Shown: piece after piece, positions 8,143 through 18,662 of the stretch
Numbering within the stretch: position 1 is the stretch's first letter
How the letters are laid out: every line of letters begins with the position of its first letter
Origin: Kiritimatiellota bacterium
GTDB taxonomy: Bacteria; Verrucomicrobiota; Kiritimatiellia; Kiritimatiellales; Tichowtungiaceae
DNA: 64,000 nucleotides
Assembly (NCBI GenBank): GCA_014381785.1
Contig: JACNKZ010000044.1
Coordinates: 1 to 64,000 of the forward strand
Direction: 5' to 3'
Notes under the pieces: model-generated
Told to the model about the DNA's origin: nothing
The model's input: only the letters and a program-made list of their open reading frames with translations
The model's database searches: none
Position numbers and translations under genes: made by a program

Positions 8143-9687
8143 ATGTTAGATTTTTTTCAGAAGAAGCGCGGAACGTTTAAAAACGATGTTTTATCGGGAA
8201 TTACGGTGGCGCTGGCGCTGGTGCCGGAAGCGGTCGCCTTTTCCTTTGTAGCGGGTGTCGAACCGCAGGTCGGGCTGTTCTCCGCCTTTATCGTCGGGTT
8301 GATCGCCGCCACCTTCGGCGGGCGTCCGGGCATGATTTCCGGCGCAACCGGTGCAATTGCCGTGGTGATCGCCCCGCTGGTGGCGAGCCACGGCGTGGAA
8401 TATCTGTTTGCCGCCATTGTGCTGGCGGGCATCATCCAGATCGTGATCGGTCTGTTGCGCTGGGGTAAATTTATTCGCCTGGTTCCGCATCCGGTGATGC
8501 TCGGCTTTGTAAACGGACTGGCCATCATCATTTTTCTTTCCCAGTTTGAGGCATTCAAAACGGAGAATGCGGACGGCCATCACGCATGGATTACCGGTGC
8601 TCCGCTGCTTGTACTTTTCGGACTGATCGCGCTGACCATGGCGATCACTCACTTTCTGCCCAGACTAACCAAAGCCGTTCCGGCGGCACTGGCAGCGATT
8701 GTGATCTGCACCCTCGCCGCGATGGGTCTGGAGCGTCTTGGCCTGCACACCCCGACGGTCGCCGAAATGGCCGGCGGCTCGCTGGCCGGCGGCTTTCCGC
8801 CCCTGCGCATTCCGGATATCCCGCTCGATTTTGAAACGCTGAAAATTCTCTTCTCCTTCGCACTGCCGGTGGCGGCGGTCGGCCTGATCGAATCGCTGAT
8901 GACGATGACGTTGATCGACGAAATTACCGAAACGCGCGGACGTGGCAACCGCGAGTGTATCGGTCAGGGCTCCGCCAACATTCTGAGCGGCCTGTTCGGC
9001 GGCATGGGCGGTTGCGCAATGATCGGGCAGTCGATGATCAACATCAGCTCCGGCGGGCGCGGGCGCACCTCCGGTATCGCCGCCGCGGTCGGCCTGCTGC
9101 TGTTCGTCCTGTTCGGCGCCGATCTAATCGGACACATTCCGACCGCCGCGCTGGTCGGGGTGATGTTTATGGTGGTGATCGGCACCTTTGAATGGACCAC
9201 CTTCCGCATCCTGCACAAAATTCCGAAATCCGACACGCTGATTATTCTGGCGGTATCCATCATTACCGTCTTCACCAACCTGGCGGTGGCGGTGGCGATC
9301 GGCATCATCATCAGCGCACTGGTGTTTGCCTGGGAAAAAGGCAAAAAGATCGACTGCACAACCTATCTGGATGAGCACGACACAAAGGTCTACAAACTCA
9401 ACGGCGCGCTGTTTTTTGGTTCGGCGCACAGCTTTAACGAACTGTTCACTCCGGCAGACGATCCAGACGAAGTGGTGATCGACTTCATGCGCTCACGCGT
9501 CTACGACCACTCGGCTCTCGATGCGGTTCACAAGCTGACCGAAAAGTATGCCGCTGCCGGCAAACGCCTGCATCTGCTCAATCTAAGTAAAGAGTGCCTA
9601 ACCCTGCTCGGCAACGCCGAGGGCGTGGTGGAGGTGAGTGTAATTGAAGACCTCGACTGGCACTTGGCAGTTGATGAGCTGGCATAG
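8143..9687 (+). CDS. SulP-family anion transporter with STAS domain
   Basis: 514 residues with about ten to twelve membrane segments. The N-terminus GITVALALVPEAVAFSFVAG matches the SulP signature. The segment FGGMGGCAMIGQSMINISSG near residue 286 is also typical. From about residue 400 a cytoplasmic STAS domain begins (FFGSAHSFNELF, then VIDFMRSRVYDHSALDAV). The family moves sulfate, bicarbonate or other anions; the substrate is not evident. The STAS region has an Asp before S/H where a phosphorylatable Ser is common in anti-anti-sigma factors. Upstream terminator suggests its own promoter or attenuation. Confidence 0.9.
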   Translation: MLDFFQKKRGTFKNDVLSGITVALALVPEAVAFSFVAGVEPQVGLFSAFIVGLIAATFGGRPGMISGATGAIAVVIAPLVASHGVEYLFAAIVLAGIIQIVIGLLRWGKFIRLVPHPVMLGFVNGLAIIIFLSQFEAFKTENADGHHAWITGAPLLVLFGLIALTMAITHFLPRLTKAVPAALAAIVICTLAAMGLERLGLHTPTVAEMAGGSLAGGFPPLRIPDIPLDFETLKILFSFALPVAAVGLIESLMTMTLIDEITETRGRGNRECIGQGSANILSGLFGGMGGCAMIGQSMINISSGGRGRTSGIAAAVGLLLFVLFGADLIGHIPTAALVGVMFMVVIGTFEWTTFRILHKIPKSDTLIILAVSIITVFTNLAVAVAIGIIISALVFAWEKGKKIDCTTYLDEHDTKVYKLNGALFFGSAHSFNELFTPADDPDEVVIDFMRSRVYDHSALDAVHKLTEKYAAAGKRLHLLNLSKECLTLLGNAEGVVEVSVIEDLDWHLAVDELA

Positions 9688-9849
9688 GGGAATTGGAATA
9701 CTGGATTGATGGAGCATTGGAATGGTGAAAACATCTTTTCTGCATCATCCCCTTAATACTCTACGAAGGACTTTCTCCACTTCTGGGTGAGCGGCGATTC
9801 GCCGCATCAAAATGAATTCCCTAGGCAGAGGTTAGCGCGGCATAATCGG

Positions 9850-10689
9850 TCATACGAACGCTTTCAATTTTTTACGCAGTTCATCCCGAATCGGCTCGGA
9901 TTGTTCGAAAATTTGATCGGCTTTGTTGAATTCGAGGATGCGTATGCCGCGCAGGTCGGGCTTAAGGTAAATATCCGGCGGATCACGGCGCAGCTGCTCG
10001 GCAATCAATGAGGACTGTACGATATCGAAGCTACCCAGTGTGGCGTCAAAAAAGTCCAGCTTCTTCAACGGTTTCTCAAGCGAACCGATCACATCCACTG
10101 CGATCACTACATCGCACTGTTTGTGAAGTAGATTATACGGCAGCGGATTCACCAGACCGCCATCCACCAGCAGTTTGCCGTCACGCTCCACCGGCGAAAA
10201 CACCCCCGGAATCGCTATGCTGGCCCGCACCGCCGACAGCAGGTCACCGGAGCGGAACACCGTCTCGGTGCCGGACAAATAGTCAGTGGTGGAAATGCTT
10301 AATGGGATCTCCAGTTCCTCAAACGCGCTGCACTCCATTGATTCCGCGAGGAACTGGATGATTTTTTCGCCCTTAATCAACGACCCTCGGTGAAACGACG
10401 GGTCGATCATCCCGACCCATTTGAGCAAGTCCTTGCGTGTCAGCACATCTTTGATGTTTTCCACATCGCGTAACATCAACCGATCAACCAGTGTGCGGAT
10501 TTCGGAACCGGACAGGCCGGAGGCGTACAGCGCGCCCATGATGGAGCCGATGCTGGTTCCGGAAATCGCGGACGGACGGATCCCCAGCTCGTCGAGGGTT
10601 TCGAGCACATGAATATGCGCCAGCCCGCGCGCGCCCCCGCCGCCCAGCGCCAGCCCGATCTTCTTCGGTTTTTTATGAAACAGTTTCAT
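9850..10689 (-). CDS. Patatin-like phospholipase (RssA/NTE type)
   Basis: 279 residues. The oxyanion glycines GGGGARG are at residues 16-22, the nucleophile motif GTSIG at 44-48 (Ser46) and the catalytic DGG near 171 (LLVDGGLVNPLPYN). It thus has the full Ser-Asp dyad of bacterial patatins, which hydrolyse acyl esters of membrane lipids. No signal peptide, so cytoplasmic or membrane-associated. I start at MKLFHKKPKK; ten further codons upstream (MILLSCQKNL) come from the dispersed CCTGTTATCCTGTCAGAAG repeat. Confidence 0.87.
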   Translation of the reverse strand: MKLFHKKPKKIGLALGGGGARGLAHIHVLETLDELGIRPSAISGTSIGSIMGALYASGLSGSEIRTLVDRLMLRDVENIKDVLTRKDLLKWVGMIDPSFHRGSLIKGEKIIQFLAESMECSAFEELEIPLSISTTDYLSGTETVFRSGDLLSAVRASIAIPGVFSPVERDGKLLVDGGLVNPLPYNLLHKQCDVVIAVDVIGSLEKPLKKLDFFDATLGSFDIVQSSLIAEQLRRDPPDIYLKPDLRGIRILEFNKADQIFEQSEPIRDELRKKLKAFV

Positions 10690-10700
10690 AAGATTCTTCT

Positions 10701-10727
10701 GACAGGATAACAGGATCAACAGGATTT
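10701..10727. repeat. GACAGGATAACAGGAT dispersed repeat
   Basis: Placed between the patatin start and the stop of the membrane-protein gene. It leaves almost no room for a promoter, so transcription probably reads through from 11491. Confidence 0.65.
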
Positions 10728-10732
10728 CCTAA

Positions 10733-11491
10733 TTAATCACGGTCAACATTTAGAAAAATGACAGTGAAAAACACCATTATATAGCTCCCCAAAACCGACG
10801 ACACAGGATAGGCCCAATAAGCAACGTCTGACACTGGACAATTTAAAACCCGGCTTAAAGGGAAGGTGAAACAAAACAGGAAAATACCAATCACAATGCT
10901 AAGGATGATGCTATACCCAAACAGAAGCCACCACCGACCTTTCACTACCCGACAGCTATAACAAATAGCTTTAAATCCCCTTTGGTCTCTCAAAACCACT
11001 GCTTGCATAGTGAAATAAAAACAAACCGTCATCGCTATAAAGGCGAACATCCCTGCGAACTCAAGAAAAACTAACCAAGAAGGAGATGAATCGGCTCCCC
11101 ATGAAACGATCCGGGGAGCACGCGATAAAAACATCAAAACTGACTCGATTAAATGAACCCAAAAAGCCAACCAGAAATACTTCCTCAATGACTCAAAAAG
11201 AACTGTCCAGCAAACAGTCAATCCATTCACGAAGCGTTCTACAATTGTAATTGAAAAAACGCCGAACAAATAACCGAACAGACTGCCCAGTATATTTTTT
11301 GAATACGCCTCGACCATCAAATTATCCGTCTCAGGCAAAACAGAAAATAGCAGGTAGTCCGCAACTCTCACCAGCAACCCCGCCACTAGGCTAAACACCA
11401 AAATATATTTAATATTTGAATAAAACACCTTCCAGCTAACCGAAAAAGTCTCACCAAAACCCAGTTTTCGATCATATATGTCCGGTATCAT
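10733..11491 (-). CDS. Unknown integral membrane protein
   Basis: 252 residues with six likely membrane segments (for example YILVFSLVAGLLV, FAFIAMTVCFYF, SIILSIVIGIFLFCF). The base composition is more AT-rich than the neighbours and phenylalanine is abundant. The N-terminus GFGETFSVSWKVFYSNIKY recalls DUF-type proteins with a cytoplasmic amphipathic start, but I do not recognise the family. The dispersed ATCCTGTTATCCCGTC repeat lies directly upstream. Possible recent acquisition, given its composition. Confidence 0.6.
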   Translation of the reverse strand: MIPDIYDRKLGFGETFSVSWKVFYSNIKYILVFSLVAGLLVRVADYLLFSVLPETDNLMVEAYSKNILGSLFGYLFGVFSITIVERFVNGLTVCWTVLFESLRKYFWLAFWVHLIESVLMFLSRAPRIVSWGADSSPSWLVFLEFAGMFAFIAMTVCFYFTMQAVVLRDQRGFKAICYSCRVVKGRWWLLFGYSIILSIVIGIFLFCFTFPLSRVLNCPVSDVAYWAYPVSSVLGSYIMVFFTVIFLNVDRD

Positions 11492-11525
11492 TCAATGCTC
11501 CTATCCTGTCGATCCTGTTATCCCG

Positions 11526-12542
11526 TCAAAAACTCTCCTGCACAGGATCAGGATAACGGTATTCTTTTCCCTGGTAGTTGGTCAAAAGAATGTCGGCACC
11601 ATCGCGACGCAGGATGGTATCGGGGTGCATGACAATTTTTCCGCCGCCGCCGGGCGCGTCGATGCAGAAGTTCGGTAACGCGAGTCCGCTCACCCTGCCC
11701 TGCAGTTCTTTCATCAAATCAAGCCCCTTTTGAACCGGCGTGCGGAAGCTCGACGAGCCGAGCACCGGATCGCACTGAAAGAGGTAGTACGGCTTCACCC
11801 GGTTTTGGAGCAGGCCGTAAAACAGATCCGCCAGCGTGTCGGCATCGTCATTAATTCCTTTCAGCAGAACCGTCTGACTGACCATCGGCACACCGGCGTC
11901 AGCGAGTGTGTCGAGCGCACGGACGGCTTCGTCCGTCAGTTCCGCCGGATGAATGAAGTGCAGCTGAAGCCAGATGCGATATTTCGCCAACATCGCCGCC
12001 AACTCCGGCGTGATGCGTTCTGGCATCACCGCTGGAATTTTTGAACCCAGCCGGATGTTTTTCACATGCCCGATTCCCCGAAGGTTGGAAAACAGATCCT
12101 CCAATTCGTCATCAGGAAGTGTTAACGGGTCACCGCCGGAGATCAGCACGTCGCGAATTTCGATGTGCGTTTCCAAATATTGGAAGCAGGCTGAGCCTGC
12201 ACCCTCATATTTTCCCAACCCTTGGAAGCAGGCTGAGCCTGCACCCTCGCTTTTTTCCAAACCTTGGAAACCGCCGCCGATCAACCGTCCGCGAGTGCAG
12301 TACTGGCAGTGGACGGCGCAGTCGAGGGTGGCAAGCAGCAGGACCTTATCGGGATAGGTGTGGATGAGTCCGCGGCACGGGCTGTGCTGTTCTTCCCCTA
12401 GCGGGTCAGTGAGCTCACCCGGCGCGGGGGTGCGATCATCGGACGGAAGCACCGTTCGGCGCAGGGGATGGCTCGGTCCGAGGGAATCGAGTAAATGCTT
12501 ATAATGCACCGGTAAAAACCAATTTTGGAGCTCGTGTGACAT
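11526..12542 (-). CDS. KamA-type radical SAM aminomutase with repeat-derived insert
   Basis: 338 residues. The iron-sulfur motif CAVHCQYC places cysteines at 75, 79 and 82, as in lysine 2,3-aminomutase (CxxxCxxC). Also seen are DVLISGGDPLTLPDDEL, PYYLFQCDPVLGSSSFRTPV and APGGGGKIV, all diagnostic of the KamA/EpmB group, which moves an amino group on lysine using SAM and PLP. Between TRGRLIGG and HIEIRDVLISGG, where relatives have a short helix, it carries about 33 residues coming from three TTCCAA palindromes and two GCAGGCTGAGCCTGC units, including the repeated peptide EGAGSACFQ. The frame is kept open. The short size and missing C-terminal lysine-binding extensions fit EpmB-like enzymes better than fermentative lysine aminomutase. 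Confidence 0.83.
   Translation of the reverse strand: MSHELQNWFLPVHYKHLLDSLGPSHPLRRTVLPSDDRTPAPGELTDPLGEEQHSPCRGLIHTYPDKVLLLATLDCAVHCQYCTRGRLIGGGFQGLEKSEGAGSACFQGLGKYEGAGSACFQYLETHIEIRDVLISGGDPLTLPDDELEDLFSNLRGIGHVKNIRLGSKIPAVMPERITPELAAMLAKYRIWLQLHFIHPAELTDEAVRALDTLADAGVPMVSQTVLLKGINDDADTLADLFYGLLQNRVKPYYLFQCDPVLGSSSFRTPVQKGLDLMKELQGRVSGLALPNFCIDAPGGGGKIVMHPDTILRRDGADILLTNYQGKEYRYPDPVQESF
12171..12269. repeat. Triple composite repeat inside the radical SAM gene
   Basis: Palindromes at 12171-12185 (exact), 12212-12227 (one extra C) and 12255-12269 (exact), with the 19-base word GCAGGCTGAGCCTGCACCC after each of the first two (12186-12204, 12228-12246). The period is about 42 bases, a multiple of three. 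Confidence 0.92.
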
Positions 12543-12629
12543 AAAGGGCAGTATAATTAAATTGCAGGCTCACTTCTATTCAAATTATGATCCGGCCGTT
12601 CTTAATGAAAGGGACAGGGAGATTTTTAG

Positions 12630-15113
<2,484 letters not shown>

Positions 15114-15125
15114 CCGCCCGCGATG

Positions 15126-15140
15126 TTCCAACCATTCGAA
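15126..15140. repeat. Decayed TTCCAA palindrome after glgP
   Basis: TTCCAACCATTCGAA, one mismatch, in the 35 bases between the convergent glgP and DAHP synthase stops. Confidence 0.7.
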
Positions 15141-15148
15141 AAGCAGGA

Positions 15149-16228
15149 TTACTCCGCGCCGGCGACACGGCGGATTTCCTGCTGACGGATGGCCTCTTCA
15201 TGAATGGACTGCATCAGTTGCAGAACAAAACTCTCGGAGAGGTCCATTCCGGCGCCCTTGGCGACGCGGTCATCAACAATTTCCTGCCAGCGATGCGGCT
15301 GGAAGGTGGATACGTTCTGTTCCATTTTAAGCGCACCCATTTTGCGAACGACCTCCATGCGCTGACTGAGCACGTGAAGAAGCTGGCTATCGAGCCCGTC
15401 AACGGTCTCGCGCAACTCGCTTATGCGGCTGGCGAAGGCGGCGCTGTCGCTCTGCTCGTGCGAAAGCTTGAGGTCTGCAATCAAATCGAAAAACTGCTGC
15501 GGAGTGAGCTGTTGTTCGGCATCGCTCAGGGCGACCGTCGGATCGGGATGAACTTCGAGCATCAACCCGTCGAACAGCAGATCCAGCGCCTCCTGCGCAA
15601 TGGCGGGGATCAACTCACGCTTGCCGCAAATATGGCTGGGATCGCAGATCATCGGCAGCTCCGGCATGCGCCGTTTCAGCTCAATCGGCGCCTTCCAGTT
15701 CGGGGCGTTGCGATAGCGCGTCTCGAGCTCGGAACTGAACCCGCGATGAATCGCGCCCAGCCGGGTGATCCCGGCATTGGCAAGCCGTTCGATGGCCCCC
15801 ATCCAGAGGCCGACATCGGCATTCATCGGATTTTTCACCAGAACCGGAATATCGGTTCCGCGCAGCGCGTCGGCAATGGCTTGAACAGAAAACGGGTTCG
15901 TGGCGGTTCGCGCACCGACCCAAAGAATATCCAGACCATATTCCAGACAGGCCTCCACATGAGCGGGCTCGGCCACTTCCGTTCCGATCTTCAGCCCGGT
16001 TTCCGCACGGGCCTGATCCATCCACGCCAGCCCTTTCAAGCCGACGCCTTCAAAGGAACCGGGACGGGTGCGCGGCTTCCAGATGCCCGCGCGCAGAAAA
16101 CTCACCCCGCCCGAAGCCAGCGCTTTGGCGGATTCTAGAACCTGCTCGCGGCTCTCCGCGCTGCACGGCCCGGCCGCGAGGAACATGCGATCCATGGGGA
16201 AGCCCCACTCGTTTAAATCCGCTTTCAT
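15149..16228 (-). CDS. Bifunctional DAHP synthase / chorismate mutase
   Basis: 359 residues. The first 260 are a type-I-beta DAHP synthase, with AAGPCSAESREQVLESA, RAGIWKPRTRPGSFEG, VKNPMNADVGLW and CDPSHICGKRE (metal and PEP/E4P residues). The last 90 residues (SRISELRETVDGLDSQLLHV to the end) match an AroQ-type chorismate mutase. The pair catalyses the entry step of the shikimate pathway and the branch to phenylalanine and tyrosine. Fusion in this order is known from Bacteroidetes and relatives, where the mutase domain also confers feedback regulation. Expressed from its own promoter, convergent with glgP. Confidence 0.93.
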   Translation of the reverse strand: MKADLNEWGFPMDRMFLAAGPCSAESREQVLESAKALASGGVSFLRAGIWKPRTRPGSFEGVGLKGLAWMDQARAETGLKIGTEVAEPAHVEACLEYGLDILWVGARTATNPFSVQAIADALRGTDIPVLVKNPMNADVGLWMGAIERLANAGITRLGAIHRGFSSELETRYRNAPNWKAPIELKRRMPELPMICDPSHICGKRELIPAIAQEALDLLFDGLMLEVHPDPTVALSDAEQQLTPQQFFDLIADLKLSHEQSDSAAFASRISELRETVDGLDSQLLHVLSQRMEVVRKMGALKMEQNVSTFQPHRWQEIVDDRVAKGAGMDLSESFVLQLMQSIHEEAIRQQEIRRVAGAE

Positions 16229-16318
16229 ATGCGCAGTCTATCGCGCCGAAGATCCGCCCGCCAGATTAAGATTAAGATTAGGATTAAGATTGAGAACAGG
16301 GAGTGCTTAAATCCGGAC

Positions 16319-17068
16319 ATGAATTTTATCTATGCCGCTGAACTGAAAAAAACACTCCGCTGCTACGGCCATTTTTATCGGCTGAACGTGGCGGGCACGG
16401 AGCCCCTGCTCTGCCGCAGCATGCTGGAAATCACCTCCCTGCCGCGCGAAGCCGTCGGTGCGGGTAGCGAACCCGCCAACCTGTTCAGTGGACTGAAAGG
16501 AAACCATACCTTGCAAGGTATGGTTCAAAGCCTGCCCGATGCCGTAGTCATCATGATGAACCCCGGCTCGTCGCGCCCGATAGAAAAGGGCGACACGGAC
16601 AGTCTGCTCACCATGCCCCTGCCGGAACACTTTAAAAAACCGCTCGTGCTGACGCAGCCGGACAACACGCAATACCAACTGATGCGCATCATGGTTTCCA
16701 AACAGTGGAGTCACATCCGCATCCTGAACATTTCCGACATCCGCGATCCGAAAAGCACCAGCTTTATCGCCCGCACCAAGGCGCTCGACGGTATTTTCGG
16801 AGGCGAAGCGCACAGCCTTTTTTCCACGGTTCGGAAAAATGAGCGCGAGCAGATGCTTAAACGGAAACCCGGGGCCCCCTTCATCCTCGGCTGGGGTCAG
16901 GACGCCGGGCTCATCCCGCTGGCGAAGCAGTGTCTCGACTGCATTGAAGGCGAACACATTGTCACCGTGCCCGCGGAGAGCAACCCCATCCTGACCGCCC
17001 ATCCCAGCCCGATGATGCAGGATAAAAAAGAGGCCTGGCTCGACGACATCCTCGCCGCGCTCGGCTGA
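16319..17068 (+). CDS. Unknown protein of 249 residues
   Basis: Not firmly recognised. It contains DAVVIMMNPGSSRP near residue 79, NISDIRDPKS near 140 and GAPFILGWGQD near 188, an arrangement that faintly recalls DUF1643-like proteins. No signal peptide or membrane segment. Start set at the ATG of MNFIYAAELKK; the preceding in-frame codons derive from an ATTAAGATT tandem run. A 24-bp perfect palindrome (16502-16525) sits in the coding region and is read as N-H-T-L-Q-G-M-V. A heavily decayed TTCCAA-like site lies near 16820. Confidence 0.55.
   Translation: MNFIYAAELKKTLRCYGHFYRLNVAGTEPLLCRSMLEITSLPREAVGAGSEPANLFSGLKGNHTLQGMVQSLPDAVVIMMNPGSSRPIEKGDTDSLLTMPLPEHFKKPLVLTQPDNTQYQLMRIMVSKQWSHIRILNISDIRDPKSTSFIARTKALDGIFGGEAHSLFSTVRKNEREQMLKRKPGAPFILGWGQDAGLIPLAKQCLDCIEGEHIVTVPAESNPILTAHPSPMMQDKKEAWLDDILAALG
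16502..16525. repeat. Perfect 24-bp palindrome within a coding region
   Basis: Twelve-base half AACCATACCTTG followed directly by its reverse complement, with no loop. It is unlike the TTCCAA family and is the only copy seen in this window. Confidence 0.85.
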
Positions 17069-17171
17069 GTTTCCAAAGCCACACCCGCCTGCAACGCTGC
17101 CTGCCCGAAACACTGCGTGTAACGCTGTAGGCGGGTAGCACTGCGGGCAGGGCGTGGCGGCACATCTGTTT

Positions 17172-17186
17172 TTCCAAGCATTGGAA
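17172..17186. repeat. TTCCAA-N3-TTGGAA palindrome (intergenic)
   Basis: Exact copy, spacer GCA. It follows the words GGCGTGGCGGCACATCTG, which recur in slightly changed form beside the palindrome at 42060, so some copies have homologous flanks. Confidence 0.88.
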
Positions 17187-17294
17187 ATTTATGACGCCAC
17201 CGGCGTTAAATAAAATTAAACTTTTCCAGACCCCCTATGTGCCAATGAAAGTGAGACACGAAAGTGAAACACAAAGGGCGCATAGGAGAAATAA

Positions 17295-17627
17295 ATGGAA
17301 CAAGTGAAACAGGATGCCTCCGGGGCCATGGGCCCGGAGGCGGCGAGCCGCTCGGCTGAAGTGCCGGCGGTGGGTCGTAAACGCAGACATAGCGAGGCGT
17401 ACAAGCTTCGTATTCTTGAACAGGCCGATGCGTGTAAGCGCGGCGAACTTGGTGCCTTACTTCGGCGCGAAGGTCTGTATCATTCCACGATCATCAAATG
17501 GAAAACGTGGAGGGATACGATGGCTGACAAAGGGTTCACACCGGAACAGGACAAAAAGGCAATGCGTAATGAGCTGGCGAAACTCCAGCGCGAAAACAAG
17601 CGCTTAAAGCTGAAGGTTGAAGGTTGA
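17295..17627 (+). CDS. IS3-family transposase OrfA (helix-turn-helix)
   Basis: 110 residues. A Ala/Pro-rich lead is followed by RRHSEAYKLRILEQADAC and LGALLRREGLYHSTIIKW, a helix-turn-helix that binds the inverted repeats. The end is a leucine-zipper-like coiled coil (ELAKLQRENKRLKLKVEG). Frame ends in TGA where OrfB would follow by programmed frameshift. Confidence 0.78.
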   Translation: MEQVKQDASGAMGPEAASRSAEVPAVGRKRRHSEAYKLRILEQADACKRGELGALLRREGLYHSTIIKWKTWRDTMADKGFTPEQDKKAMRNELAKLQRENKRLKLKVEG

Positions 17628-17716
17628 GCGGCAAGACGCGATGCTTGAGCTCCAAAAAAAGCCTTTCGCATCTTGGACTTGATGCCCCCGGGCGACGGGA
17701 ACGGAGGGAAGAGCTG

Positions 17717-18277
17717 ATGGCTGTTGCCCAACGCAATGAGGATGAGTTTACGGTCAAGGAGTTGTGCAGACTCTTGGGGATTAGTCGTTCAAGCTGGTAT
17801 CGCTCCCGAACACCAAAGGAGCCGGATCGGCGACGGCCTCCGCGAAAGCTCTCGGACGCTGAACGCGCCGGGGTGCTGAGCCTGCTCAATAGCGAGAAGT
17901 TCCAGGACGAAGCGGTTCCGAGCGTTCATGCCAAGCTGCTTGATGAGGGTAAATATCTCTGCTCGCAACGCACGATGTACCGCATTTTAAAGGCGGAGAA
18001 GCAGGTTCGGCAACGGCGGCATGAGCGGGAGCACCCCGTCTATCAGAAGCCGGAGCTTCTGGCGACCGGGCCCAATCAGGTCTGGAGCTGGGACATCACC
18101 AAGATTAAAGGGCCGAAGAGCTGGATCTTCTACGACCTGTATGTGGTCATCGATATTTTCAGCCGCTGTATCGTGTCGTGGTGTATTACAGAATATGAGT
18201 CCGGCGAGCAGGCGCGAGCCTTAATCGGCTCGGCCTGTGCGCGGCAAGGCATCGAACGCAACCAGCTGACAGACCAA
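17717..18277 (+). pseudogene. IS3-family transposase OrfB, C-terminal part missing
   Basis: Begins MAVAQRNEDEFTVKELCRLLGISRSSW-like (HTH_21 region) and continues to the integrase core: QVWSWDITKIKG holds the first catalytic Asp, and VVIDIFSRCIVSWCITEYES follows. It breaks off after NQLT, just before the expected HSDRGS motif, so the second Asp and the final Glu of the DDE triad are lost. The reading frame runs on to 18520 through unrelated repeat DNA. Confidence 0.78.
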
Positions 18278-18584
18278 AAACCTCCTCTTAACAAAACGCT
18301 AAGTTTCCACACATTGGAACCTCTGCGTTTTTTGCGTTCTTTCGCGGCTAAAAATTGTCCCATCCGTGTTCATTCGTGGTTAAAAATATTTCTCCGTACG
18401 CAATGCGCGGGCAGACAGGCAGGATGCCTGTCCTACTTTTGGGAAAGTGCGCCATTTTGTCGCACAGGTTGGGGTGAGTGGGACAGACCGGGTCATAAAG
18501 TGCCGCATGTTGCGGTATAAATTTAAAACGAATATTTTATAAACTACTATCGATTAACAACTAACAACAACCAACCACTAAAGC
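18278..18584. other. Repeat-filled junction between the IS remnant and dnaK
   Basis: Holds the one-mismatch palindrome TTCCACACATTGGAA (18305-18319), an ATTCGTGGTTAAAAA word near 18372, and a GACAGGCAGGATGCCTGTCC inverted repeat near 18412. No gene is supported; the open frame through it is the run-off of OrfB. Confidence 0.55.
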
Positions 18585-18600
18585 GGCACGGGTCGTGCTA
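18585..18600 (+). promoter_or_regulatory. GGCAC-N5-GTGCT element upstream of dnaK
   Basis: Reads CGGCACGGGTCGTGCT. The GG and GC doublets are 12 bases apart, as in -24/-12 sigma-54 promoters (TGGCAC-N5-TTGCW), which would put transcription start near 18611 and give a leader of about 52 bases. It is also an inverted repeat (GCACG-GGT-CGTGC), so a repressor site is an alternative. No CIRCE-like sequence was seen. Confidence 0.4.
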
Positions 18601-18662
18601 TTAGAAGGCGTAATTCGACCGAAATGCGTCGAAAACGGATTTATAAACGAAAGGAATAGAAA

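Larger units (their letters stand above)
17236..18280 (+). mobile_element. IS3-like insertion sequence, truncated at the 3' end
   Basis: Two overlapping-type frames (orfA, orfB) in the IS3 arrangement. The left edge is probably near 17236, where an imperfect repeat (AAAGTGAGACACG, AAAGTGAAACACA) lies ahead of orfA; the right inverted repeat was not found. Similarity to transposases stops at about 18277, after IERNQLT, before the second catalytic Asp. Dispersed repeats follow directly, including a one-mismatch TTCCAA palindrome at 18305. The element should be immobile. Confidence 0.75.

Noticed and set aside
12171-12269. CRISPR-like array
   Set aside because: The repeat units are palindromic, only three, in frame within a gene, and have spacers that are not unique sequences.
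18540-18662. CIRCE element ahead of dnaK
   Set aside because: No TTAGCACTC-N9-GAGTGCTAA-like sequence is present here or ahead of groES.
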